NCBI GenBank assembly: GCA_028714995.1
Contig: JAQTLI010000101.1
Span: 1 to 8,232 of the forward strand
From: Methylobacter sp.
GTDB lineage: Bacteria > Pseudomonadota > Gammaproteobacteria > Methylococcales > Methylomonadaceae
Length of the DNA stretch: 8,232 nt
Direction of reading: 5' to 3'
This document shows positions 1 through 5,524 of the stretch, piece after piece. Position numbers and translations under genes: made by a program. The notes under the pieces were generated by a model. That model saw only the letters and a program-made list of their open reading frames with translations, searched no databases and had not been told where the DNA came from. Each line of letters opens with the position of its first letter. Position 1 is the stretch's first letter.

Positions 1-53
1 GTCCCGATGTAACCCATTTTCAAGCCGATTTGATTACGCGGAGATTATTATGA
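1..53 (+). CDS. 3' end of an upstream ORF, possibly a DUF4258-type toxin (partial)
   Basis: The reading frame starting at base 3 is open to a TGA at 51-53 and gives a 16-residue tail, PDVTHFQADLITRRLL. Its stop overlaps the ATG (50-52) of the broken antitoxin-like gene in a 4-bp ATGA overlap, the usual arrangement of a translationally coupled pair. Genes placed just before YgiT-type zinc-finger antitoxins often encode small DUF4258-like toxins, whose C-terminus tends to be a Pro-Asp segment followed by an Arg-rich end; this tail resembles that pattern. Only the last few codons are in the window, so the identity is an inference from context and the frame could be fortuitous. Confidence 0.35.
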   Translation, partial: PDVTHFQADLITRRLL

Positions 54-306
54 TAGAACAGCAATCTCTTTGCCCCGTTTGTCACAGTGGCCACAAACAA
101 CAAACAACCCGGCACAACGCTGTTTACCGTTGAATTGGGTTTTGATATCGTTGTCGTGCGCGATATACCTGCCTAAGTCTGCGATTTGTGTGGAACCGAT
201 TGGCTGGAAGATGGCGTTGCTGAAAAATTGGAGTTGATTGTCAGGCAAGCTTGCCGGAAACATCCGGTGGTGGAAGCAGCAGGAAATTCAAGCGTTGGCT
301 TCATAG
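50..306 (+). pseudogene. Broken YgiT/MqsA-type zinc-finger antitoxin
   Basis: After a good ribosome site (GGAG at 40-43) and ATG at 50, the first frame reads MIEQQSLCPVCHSGHK, containing a CPxCH zinc knuckle, then loses frame at a 7-bp tandem duplication (93-106) and stops. Removing one copy restores PGTTLFTVELGFDIVVVRDI, then PA, an in-frame TAA (174-176), and VCDLCG, the second zinc knuckle. This is the characteristic fold order of YgiT-type/MqsA N-terminal zinc-binding antitoxins: CxxC, a beta segment ending in VVVRDIPA, then CxxC. A further frame change near 271-280 is needed to reach the ending QEIQALAS and TAG (304-306). Three independent lesions indicate a decayed gene, not a sequencing slip. 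Intact homologues pair with a small toxin, which fits the upstream frame ending at 53. The gene converges on the nif operon and has no visible link to nitrogen fixation. Confidence 0.82.
93..106 (+). repeat. 7-bp tandem duplication that frameshifts the antitoxin gene
   Basis: ACAAACA occurs twice in direct succession (93-99 and 100-106). Deleting one copy joins the zinc-knuckle N-terminus in frame to the conserved GTTLFTVELG segment, so the duplication is the likely +1 frameshift lesion. Replication slippage is the simplest origin. Confidence 0.8.
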
Positions 307-312
307 GGCTAG

Positions 313-345
313 GTAGGCGGATTTACTGTTAAGCAATCCGCCTAC
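313..345. repeat. Palindrome GTAGGCGGATT after the last nif-operon gene
   Basis: A perfect 11-bp inverted repeat (GTAGGCGGATT at 313-323, AATCCGCCTAC at 335-345) encloses an 11-nt loop. It lies between two converging transcription units: 9 nt beyond the stop of the Nif11-type gene on the minus strand and 7 nt beyond the broken antitoxin on the plus strand. Neither side has a T-tract, so it is not a canonical intrinsic terminator, although it could still mark or protect the 3' end of the nif transcript. Its GTAG/CTAC ends resemble the other intergenic palindromes of the window. Confidence 0.7.
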
Positions 346-354
346 AAGGAAGAC

Positions 355-573
355 TTAAACTCTCAGCAACGCCTTGGCCATTCTTTCAGAAAGTTGTTCC
401 TCGACAAATTGAGGTTCGTTGGGTGGATAAAGTTCCACTTCATCCAATTCAAAGTTATATTCTTTGCCCAATGAGATCAGTTCCCTGATTTTTTGAACAG
501 CTAACAGTTTTTCCTTTAATTCAGGATCTGTTTTTGCCTGTTCAGAGAATGCTTTTATTTGTGCAATTGACAT
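355..573 (-). CDS. Nif11-domain small protein
   Basis: This 72-residue protein starts MSIAQIKAFSEQAKTDPELK and continues with LLAVQKIRELISLGKEYNFEL, the pattern of the Nif11 domain: an N-terminal helix with a Phe, a 'DPEL' turn, then a helix ending in a 'G/KEYNFELDEVEL' segment. Nif11 proteins were first noticed in nitrogen-fixation clusters, and their biochemical role is unknown. Related domains also serve as leader peptides of ribosomal natural products, but this one has no Gly-Gly cleavage site and no Cys/Ser/Thr-rich core; its tail is acidic, then LSERMAKALLRV. I chose the ATG at 573 because AGGAG lies 8 nt upstream; the longer frame to 606 begins at a TTG without a ribosome site. It follows the 320-residue gene after 62 nt and is the last gene of the minus-strand series. 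Confidence 0.8.
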   Translation of the reverse strand: MSIAQIKAFSEQAKTDPELKEKLLAVQKIRELISLGKEYNFELDEVELYPPNEPQFVEEQLSERMAKALLRV

Positions 574-635
574 GGTTTTTACTCCTATTGTTGATAATGA
601 CTGCAATGCAGTTGATGAAAAATTCAGTGTTTTCG

Positions 636-1598
636 CTACACGCTATAAGGCGTGTTAATCCAGTCTTTAAGTACCGCGATATCACGTTCGGGTAAATAAG
701 AAAAATCTCCGCTAATGTCTTTAAAAACGGCTACACCGCAGTGCGGGGAAACCAGCTTGCCTTTAACCATATAAAAGAACCAGGCAAAGGGATAACCGGC
801 TTGGCGGTCGAAACGGGTTAACAGGTTTTGCAGTGCGATACCTTTTTTACCGTTGATATCTTCCATTTGCGGCACATGTTTTTGCTGGGTATTGATAATT
901 TCAACGTTAATTATTTGTTCGCCGAAGCGTCCTGTATGCCTGAAAGGGCGAACAATCCAGTCGTCGGAAAGTACAGCTTTTTGCTGGGCACTGCTTCGGT
1001 TCCAGTCATCCATAAAACGTTGTACAGGATGTTCATCGACATGATATTTATTGATTTCGCGCATGAAAACCGACACGTCAGTTTTACGTCGGTAAGAATA
1101 GCGCGACGTTCCGATGCAGAATGTTTCTATGCATTCCGGGTTCAGTGGGTCAATAAATTCCTCTAAATCTTCCGGCGGATTGTATTCACTGACAAGCAAC
1201 CGATCCGATGTCTCATGGGTTTTATCAATGTCGATTTGTACGAATTGTTCTGCTTTGCTGCCCGTTTGAACAACAAAATACAGGGTATTGCCGGTTTGCC
1301 GCGTGGCGATCAGCTTTTGTTCTTGTGCATGCTCAATCAGGGTTTGTAGATTCTTGCCGCATTCGATATAGGTTCTTTCCGTCCATTCAACCAAATTATT
1401 GGCGATACGGTTGCCAGCCATATTAACAATGCCGCCCAGGCGATACCATTCGTCACCTGTTTTGGCTAATCGAATCGGATAGCCGGAGTTGAGCGATTGA
1501 AGTTTGGAAAGTAGTAACTCATCGTCGTGGTCGGGCAAGGTATGCTTACAGATTTCTGCAAGCTGTTGCCCATCCAGTTGAAAGTGTTGATCAGCCAT
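636..1598 (-). CDS. Uncharacterised nif-cluster protein, 320 residues
   Basis: I do not recognise a named family. The protein appears soluble and cytoplasmic: no signal peptide and no membrane segment. Visible traits are an N-terminal region (about 1-70) rich in Leu and acidic residues; a middle segment with YNPPEDLEEFIDPLNPECIE and FCIGTSRYSYRRKTD (about 139-174), where Cys156 and Cys161 are close together; and an aromatic C-terminal part with YPFAWFFYMVKGKLVSPHCG (269-288). Other cysteines are at 17, 80 and 287; no classical iron-sulfur motif is formed. It begins 11 nt after the LRV gene, so co-translation with it is likely; the ribosome site (GAGAA) is weak, which also fits coupling. Its position between two nif-associated genes suggests a nitrogenase-related accessory role, but that is inference only. 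Confidence 0.8.
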   Translation of the reverse strand: MADQHFQLDGQQLAEICKHTLPDHDDELLLSKLQSLNSGYPIRLAKTGDEWYRLGGIVNMAGNRIANNLVEWTERTYIECGKNLQTLIEHAQEQKLIATRQTGNTLYFVVQTGSKAEQFVQIDIDKTHETSDRLLVSEYNPPEDLEEFIDPLNPECIETFCIGTSRYSYRRKTDVSVFMREINKYHVDEHPVQRFMDDWNRSSAQQKAVLSDDWIVRPFRHTGRFGEQIINVEIINTQQKHVPQMEDINGKKGIALQNLLTRFDRQAGYPFAWFFYMVKGKLVSPHCGVAVFKDISGDFSYLPERDIAVLKDWINTPYSV

Positions 1599-1609
1599 AC
1601 ATTGTTTCT

Positions 1610-2377
1610 CTATTTCTCGTTCCCATGTGATGCATGGGCAAGGCTTGTTAATCGTTCCTGCACCGCCGCCCTGACATCAGGCTCGGGATCATCAAGAAGA
1701 CCGGCCAATGCCTTAGGCTCAACGCGCTTAACAGCGGTATAGCGAACTACCCAATCAGGGTCATTTAACAACGTAACAGCATCCTCAGGACTCATGCGTT
1801 CAGCGATGATGCGTCTGACTTCAGGTGCATCGTCATGAGCCATTAACCCCAGACTGACTTCGGGCAAGCGTTCGGCAACCATTTTCCTGACTTGCAAATC
1901 TTTATCACGGATAAAACGAAACAGGCGTCCTTTCGGCAGCCTTTTGGCTATCGTTAATCTGACGATATAGTCTTTATCGCCAGCCATCTTTTCCAGATCT
2001 TCGGGTGCAATGCGATCCGCTACGGTCATGCGCACTTCCCGGTCAGGATCATCAATCAGTTGGTTTAGCTGAGTTTGGGGCAGGCGATAAGCGACTGCAC
2101 GCCTAACCACTTCATCTTCATCATAAATCAGCTTAGCGAGTGCTTTTTGAGGTGCGTAACGGACGGCAATGGCGCGTCTTTCCCAAAAGACATCGCTTAG
2201 GTACTGCTCGGCATAAGCTGGGTTAACGCGAAAAAAGCGGTCGATCTGTCGGCCGCTTTCAACGAATACACAGGTATCACCGGGCATGCAGCGGCCCATC
2301 AGCAGCGTTTTGCCGCGAAAGGGACATAAGCTGCAATCTGCAAAAGGGACGCTAACAGGGTTTTCACGACCAGACAT
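1610..2377 (-). CDS. LRV [4Fe-4S] leucine-rich-repeat-variant protein
   Basis: This 255-residue protein has the two-part design of the Azotobacter vinelandii LRV protein. An N-terminal cysteine module (Cys15, Cys18, Cys30, Cys36, in CSLC ... GRCMPGDTC) is expected to bind a [4Fe-4S] cluster (LRV_FeS domain). It is followed by SGRQIDRFFRVNP and then about eight 24-residue repeats (64-249) of the form DxxVRxxVAxRLPxxxLxxLxxDP, which fold into a right-handed alpha/3-10 helical superhelix in the known structure. In A. vinelandii the gene also lies in the nif region; its role is unknown, with a redox or protein-docking function often assumed. It is 14 nt downstream of the DUF6129-like gene and 11 nt upstream of the 320-residue gene. 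The ATG at 2377 is the only start that keeps the full cysteine module with a sensible N-terminus, although its ribosome site (GGAAC) is weak. Confidence 0.92.
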   Translation of the reverse strand: MSGRENPVSVPFADCSLCPFRGKTLLMGRCMPGDTCVFVESGRQIDRFFRVNPAYAEQYLSDVFWERRAIAVRYAPQKALAKLIYDEDEVVRRAVAYRLPQTQLNQLIDDPDREVRMTVADRIAPEDLEKMAGDKDYIVRLTIAKRLPKGRLFRFIRDKDLQVRKMVAERLPEVSLGLMAHDDAPEVRRIIAERMSPEDAVTLLNDPDWVVRYTAVKRVEPKALAGLLDDPEPDVRAAVQERLTSLAHASHGNEK

Positions 2378-2391
2378 GCAATGAGTTCCGT

Positions 2392-2658
2392 TCAGTCAGG
2401 GATGATTTCTGCAACGACAATACCCGTTGCAGCCTCATAGTCATTGGTCAGGCACAGGCAATGTTCACGGCCATCAATCAAATAAAGATTGAAATCTTTA
2501 TGCTCAATGACCGGCGTATTATTGGGCAAATCGTCATCCATGCAGTAAGTGAAATGGAGTGGTTGATATTGCTGTCTTAGCGCCGAAACCGTGGTTTCAT
2601 CAACACCCAGTGTTTCTATTTTTGCCGCTATTGCGTTGACTTGCTCGGTGGTAATCAT
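2392..2658 (-). CDS. Small nif-linked protein, DUF6129-like
   Basis: An 88-residue acidic protein whose ATG (2658) overlaps the nifY stop by 4 bp (ATGA), so translation is probably coupled to nifY. The N-terminal half (MITTEQVNAIAAKIETLGVD to LRQQYQPLHFTYCMDDD) looks helical, then enters a strand-rich part with FNLYLIDGREHCLCLTND (56-73) and ends ATGIVVAEIIPD. Three cysteines (39, 67, 69) are present, two of them as CLC, but no recognised metal motif. I associate this pattern with the DUF6129 family, small proteins of unknown function next to nifY/LRV genes in proteobacterial nif clusters; the family name is from memory. Position and coupling suggest a helper to NifY or to apo-nitrogenase maturation. 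Confidence 0.8.
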   Translation of the reverse strand: MITTEQVNAIAAKIETLGVDETTVSALRQQYQPLHFTYCMDDDLPNNTPVIEHKDFNLYLIDGREHCLCLTNDYEAATGIVVAEIIPD

Positions 2659-3365
2659 CCCGTTGCCTCCCTCTCAAACCTGAACCGGTCAGTTGCTTCA
2701 ATACCCATGACTTTTGCCAGCCACGGGGGCGGAGTGCCGGCAATAACGGTTTGCAACTGACTGATGATGTCGGCAATGGTTTCAATGCCTGGCAGTTTCA
2801 TCGGGTGTATGCCCAGCTTGACGATTTTTGCTGCCGCAGGGCCGCCCACTGAGGCGATGTAAAGTACCTGGCAATCCTGAATCAGTTCCGCCCTGAAGAC
2901 GTTTTTATCATCCACTTCCAGGCCGTCAGGAATGTCTGTGCAGCGAATGTCGATTAAACGGGCTTCCTCGGCCGAGACCTGATAAACCATGAATTGGTTG
3001 CAAGAGCCGAAATGACCGTCAACGTTAATGGCATCATTACTGGCACAGGCGATGCGAACGGAGCCGGGCATATCGCCATCAGCATAGACTTGTCGTTCCT
3101 GCACGACGCCTGCATGGGCAATCAGACCGGATTTAAGAATGCTTAAGGCATGTGTCAATAAGGGGTCATCAACCCCGGAAAGCTCACCCGCTTTAGCGGT
3201 TTTAAGCGTTTTCAGGTTAATGCCGGCAATTTTTTCTTCCGTGATGGGAAGGTCGATGCAATCAGTCAACACTGAAAGCAAGCGTTTGGCGTCAGTATCG
3301 GGCAAAGCGCGAGCCGCCAGCCCGATACGTAAAGCCAGTTCTCGTGAGATAGCCTGGCTGTTCAT
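2655..3365 (-). CDS. nifY: NifY, FeMo-cofactor/apo-dinitrogenase binding protein
   Basis: The 236-residue product has two parts. Residues 1-95 form a helical N-terminal region of the NifY/NafY type, and about 100-210 form the NifX/NifB-like dinitrogenase iron-molybdenum-cofactor binding domain. The latter carries RIACASNDAINVDGHFGSC (104-122), in which His118 of the GHFGSC motif corresponds to the cofactor-binding histidine region of NafY. Such proteins hold FeMo-co or its precursors and stabilise apo-NifDK until cofactor insertion. The N-terminal extension and length argue for NifY/NafY rather than NifX, which is about 150 residues. The gene starts 4 nt after the ferredoxin stop with AGAGG as ribosome site, and its stop overlaps the next start. 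NifY versus NafY naming cannot be settled without a tree; its location directly after nifT-ferredoxin favours NifY. Confidence 0.88.
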   Translation of the reverse strand: MNSQAISRELALRIGLAARALPDTDAKRLLSVLTDCIDLPITEEKIAGINLKTLKTAKAGELSGVDDPLLTHALSILKSGLIAHAGVVQERQVYADGDMPGSVRIACASNDAINVDGHFGSCNQFMVYQVSAEEARLIDIRCTDIPDGLEVDDKNVFRAELIQDCQVLYIASVGGPAAAKIVKLGIHPMKLPGIETIADIISQLQTVIAGTPPPWLAKVMGIEATDRFRFEREATG

Positions 3366-3369
3366 CTGG

Positions 3370-3570
3370 TTACGCCTCTAAAGGTAAAATGCAGTTGTCG
3401 ATAGGGCAAACTTTGACGCACTGTGGCACATCAAAATCCCCCTCGCATTCGGTGCAGGTTTTTTTGTCGATTTTAAAGACAATAGAACCCTCTGTGATTG
3501 AGTTGGTCGGGCACACGGGTTCGCAGTCGCCACATGAAATACAATCCGCTTCAACAATATATAAAGCCAT
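3370..3570 (-). CDS. 2[4Fe-4S] ferredoxin, nif-associated
   Basis: A 66-residue bacterial ferredoxin with two cluster motifs: Cys10-x2-Cys13-x2-Cys16-x3-Cys20-Pro and Cys39-x2-Cys42-x8-Cys51-x3-Cys55-Pro. The eight-residue insert in the second motif places it with the Allochromatium-type (Alvin) ferredoxins, which have very low-potential clusters. A ninth cysteine, Cys60, follows the second motif. In nif clusters such proteins (often called FdxN or nif-specific ferredoxin) can donate electrons to NifH or supply reductant for cofactor assembly; which of these applies here cannot be read from the sequence. The ribosome site is AGGAG, and the gene begins 2 nt after the nifT stop, so the two are surely co-transcribed. 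Confidence 0.95.
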   Translation of the reverse strand: MALYIVEADCISCGDCEPVCPTNSITEGSIVFKIDKKTCTECEGDFDVPQCVKVCPIDNCILPLEA

Positions 3571-3572
3571 GA

Positions 3573-3797
3573 TTATTCTCCTGAATCTAAACGTTTTGCG
3601 CGTAAGGTAATGGGGAAATCCGGCTGTTTATCCAGCGGTTCAAAATAATACTTAGAACCGTCACTGAGCAGAACTTCACCGCCCCATTTATCGGGACTAT
3701 CGAATTCAATGGATTCCGCCACTTCTTCCAAATCTTTTTTGGGAACGTAGAAGACTAATTTGTCTTCTGCATTTTTTTTCAACATGACACTAGGCAT
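3573..3797 (-). CDS. nifT: NifT/FixU family protein
   Basis: The 74-residue sequence shows the NifT/FixU signature: an N-terminal MPSVMLKKN strand, FYVPKKDLEE (16-25), KWGGEVLLSDGSKYYFEPLD (37-56) and the ending LPITLRAKRL-like PITLRAKRLDSGE. Length matches the family (about 70-75 residues). NifT regularly follows nifK; it is not essential for nitrogen fixation in tested species and a role in nitrogenase maturation is only suspected. The start at 3797 has GGAG upstream; another Met at codon 5 lacks the conserved first residues. It is separated from nifK by 71 nt containing a strong palindrome, and followed 2 nt later by the ferredoxin. Confidence 0.95.
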   Translation of the reverse strand: MPSVMLKKNAEDKLVFYVPKKDLEEVAESIEFDSPDKWGGEVLLSDGSKYYFEPLDKQPDFPITLRAKRLDSGE

Positions 3798-3833
3798 TGA
3801 GTTCTCCGGTTACACGCATTGGGTTGGGTAAGT

Positions 3834-3861
3834 GTAGAGACGCGATGAATCGCGTCTCTAC
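3834..3861. repeat. Perfect palindrome in the nifK-nifT gap
   Basis: GTAGAGACGCGAT (3834-3846) and its exact complement ATCGCGTCTCTAC (3849-3861) form a 13-bp stem with a 2-nt loop, 7 nt beyond the nifK stop on the minus strand. There is no T-tract, so readthrough into nifT is expected; a stabilising or processing hairpin, or a REP-like repeat, is more plausible. The edge TCTCTACGG is shared in the same orientation with the palindrome after nifH (7089-7097), suggesting one repeat family. Confidence 0.88.
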
Positions 3862-3868
3862 GGACAAA

Positions 3869-5440
3869 TTAACGAATCAAATCGTAGTTATAGTCTGTTG
3901 TACCCATGCCTTTGGTTTCTTTATCCAATTGCTCCAGTACTGCATTAACCAAGGTTGTCAGCATATAAATAGCGCCTTCATAACCCATGGTTGTCATTCT
4001 GTGCAGGTGATGTCTGTCAAAGATTGGGAAACCAATGCGTATCAACGGAACTTCAAACTCTTCGCCCTTATAGAAAGTATCCCGTTGGATGAATTTGCCA
4101 TAAGAGTTGCCGATCATGAAGTCCGGTTTGTTGGTGAAGACCAATGAACGGAAATGCCACAAATCCCGTCCGATATGGACTTCAGTTTTCTGTCCATAGG
4201 GTGAATCTTTGAGCATTTTGTCCATGGCTTTTTTCCAACGCTTGTTGGCATGGTTGCACAATACATCGGTCGGTTCAGCACCCACTTCTAACAGGAATTT
4301 GGTCATGCCCATCACAAAATCCGCATCCCCGTACAAGGAAAACTTTTTGCCGTGTAACCAGGTGTGCGAGTCGGTCATCATGTCAACCAGGCGGCCACGC
4401 TCAAGTTCCAGAGAAGCTGGAATCGGTTTGCCGGTGAGTTCCGAAACTTTCATCAGGAATTCATCGGTCCAATCCAGACCCATCGGGATATTGATGGCGG
4501 TAGCGGGTTGATGCCAGATAGTATCGACAAACTTTTTGGTTTTTTCCAACTGCCAGGGTTGCAGCAACAGAGTATCAATCGCATTGGGTGCGTCTTTCAC
4601 TTCAGCCTGGGTAGTGCCGCCGGAATACAGACGGAAGGTGCCATCTGCCGGCGTATCCAATACTTCGGAAGGATCGCTCAATAACGAGTAATCAACACCC
4701 ATTTCCTTCATCATGCGGTGCATGACCCGGTAGTTGCCCAGATAGGTTTCAAAGCCGGGGACCAGATTGATCTTGCCGTTTGAACCGACTTTCTTGTCGT
4801 CCATGTGATTCAGTGTGAAATAGCGAATCATGCCTTCGAACATATTGTCCCAGCCGGTGGTGTGACTACCGACAAAGCTTGGGGTATGGGCAAAAGGTGT
4901 TGGAAAATCCTGTTCGACATGTCCGGCTTTTTTGGCGTTATTGATGAAGGCATTCAAGTCGTCACCGATAACTTCAGCCATACAGGTGGTTGAGACTGCG
5001 ATGATGTCCGGTTTGTACAAGGCTTTGGCGTTTTCCAGACCGGCCATCATGTTCTTCTGTCCACCGAAAACCGCCGCATCTTCTGTCATGGAATCGGATA
5101 CGCAGGCAACAGGCTCTTTGAAATGACGGTTAAAATAGGTACGGAAATAAGCGACGCAACCTTGTGAACCATGAACATAAGGCATGGTTTTTTCAAAGCC
5201 TAATGCGCACAATACAGCGCCTAGTGGTTGACAGGCTTTAGCAGGGTTTACGGTTAACGCTTCACGGTTAAAATTAAGTTCTTGGTATTCTTTAGTGGTA
5301 GTCCACTGGAAGACCTCATCAATTTTTTCCTGGGGATGACGCTCTTCATAAGCTTCACGTTTGTTTGCCAAGCTTTCCTTATATTCATCGTTACGGAATA
5401 ATGGATAACTCGGTTGTATGTTTTCGACTTCTTGACTCAT
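3869..5440 (-). CDS. nifK: Nitrogenase molybdenum-iron protein beta chain, NifK
   Basis: At 523 residues it has the same length as the Azotobacter vinelandii beta subunit as I recall it. P-cluster ligands are in place at the same numbers: Cys70 (NPAKACQPLGA), Cys95 (HGSQGCVAYFR), Cys153 (STTCMAEVIGDD) and Ser188 (HTPSFVGSH). With NifD it forms the alpha2beta2 dinitrogenase in the cytoplasm; the P-cluster bridges the two subunits and relays electrons from NifH to FeMo-co. The long N-terminal arm (about 1-60) is the version found with group I Mo-nitrogenases, unlike the shorter beta subunits of many group II/III and alternative enzymes. The ATG at 5440 has AGGAG upstream in the same TAGGAGA context used by nifD. 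It follows nifD after 84 nt that contain a palindrome. Confidence 0.99.
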   Translation of the reverse strand: MSQEVENIQPSYPLFRNDEYKESLANKREAYEERHPQEKIDEVFQWTTTKEYQELNFNREALTVNPAKACQPLGAVLCALGFEKTMPYVHGSQGCVAYFRTYFNRHFKEPVACVSDSMTEDAAVFGGQKNMMAGLENAKALYKPDIIAVSTTCMAEVIGDDLNAFINNAKKAGHVEQDFPTPFAHTPSFVGSHTTGWDNMFEGMIRYFTLNHMDDKKVGSNGKINLVPGFETYLGNYRVMHRMMKEMGVDYSLLSDPSEVLDTPADGTFRLYSGGTTQAEVKDAPNAIDTLLLQPWQLEKTKKFVDTIWHQPATAINIPMGLDWTDEFLMKVSELTGKPIPASLELERGRLVDMMTDSHTWLHGKKFSLYGDADFVMGMTKFLLEVGAEPTDVLCNHANKRWKKAMDKMLKDSPYGQKTEVHIGRDLWHFRSLVFTNKPDFMIGNSYGKFIQRDTFYKGEEFEVPLIRIGFPIFDRHHLHRMTTMGYEGAIYMLTTLVNAVLEQLDKETKGMGTTDYNYDLIR

Positions 5441-5485
5441 GATAATCTCCTACGCGCCACTAATCTGTGGACGACGGTTGAAGGA

Positions 5486-5518
5486 GTAGGAGCGGGTGAG
5501 GGGGAGAACCGCTCCTAC
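5486..5518. repeat. Palindrome in the nifD-nifK gap
   Basis: GTAGGAGCGG (5486-5495) and CCGCTCCTAC (5509-5518) form a perfect 10-bp, GC-rich stem around a 13-nt purine-rich loop. It lies 6 nt after the nifD stop on the minus strand and about 45 nt ahead of the nifK start. No T-tract follows. The GTAGGAGCGG edge is of the kind seen in dispersed intergenic repeats of gammaproteobacteria, so it may be a genomic repeat copy that now sits within the operon. Confidence 0.85.
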
Positions 5519-5524
5519 ACAAAA

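Noticed and set aside
48..263. 71-codon open frame on the minus strand at the left end
   Set aside because: It lies antisense to the recognisable YgiT/MqsA-type pseudogene, shows no known motif, and its existence follows from the decayed plus-strand gene.
574..606. Longer start of the Nif11 gene
   Set aside because: It begins with TTG, lacks a ribosome site, and adds 11 residues before the conserved MSIAQIKAF beginning.
598..615. Sigma-54 promoter ahead of the Nif11 gene (TTGCA in the gap)
   Set aside because: A TTGC element exists on the minus strand but no GG is present ten bases upstream, so the -24 element is missing.
636..655. Intrinsic terminator after the 320-residue gene (ACACGC/GCGTGT stem)
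   Set aside because: The stem is only 6 bp, overlaps the stop codon, and the nearest T-run is about 16 nt farther on, so termination is unlikely.
3797..5126. Several plus-strand open frames of 60-116 codons opposite nifK
   Set aside because: They are antisense shadows of a clearly coding, fully conserved nifK and have no family resemblance or ribosome sites of note. The same applies to those opposite nifD and the 320-residue gene.
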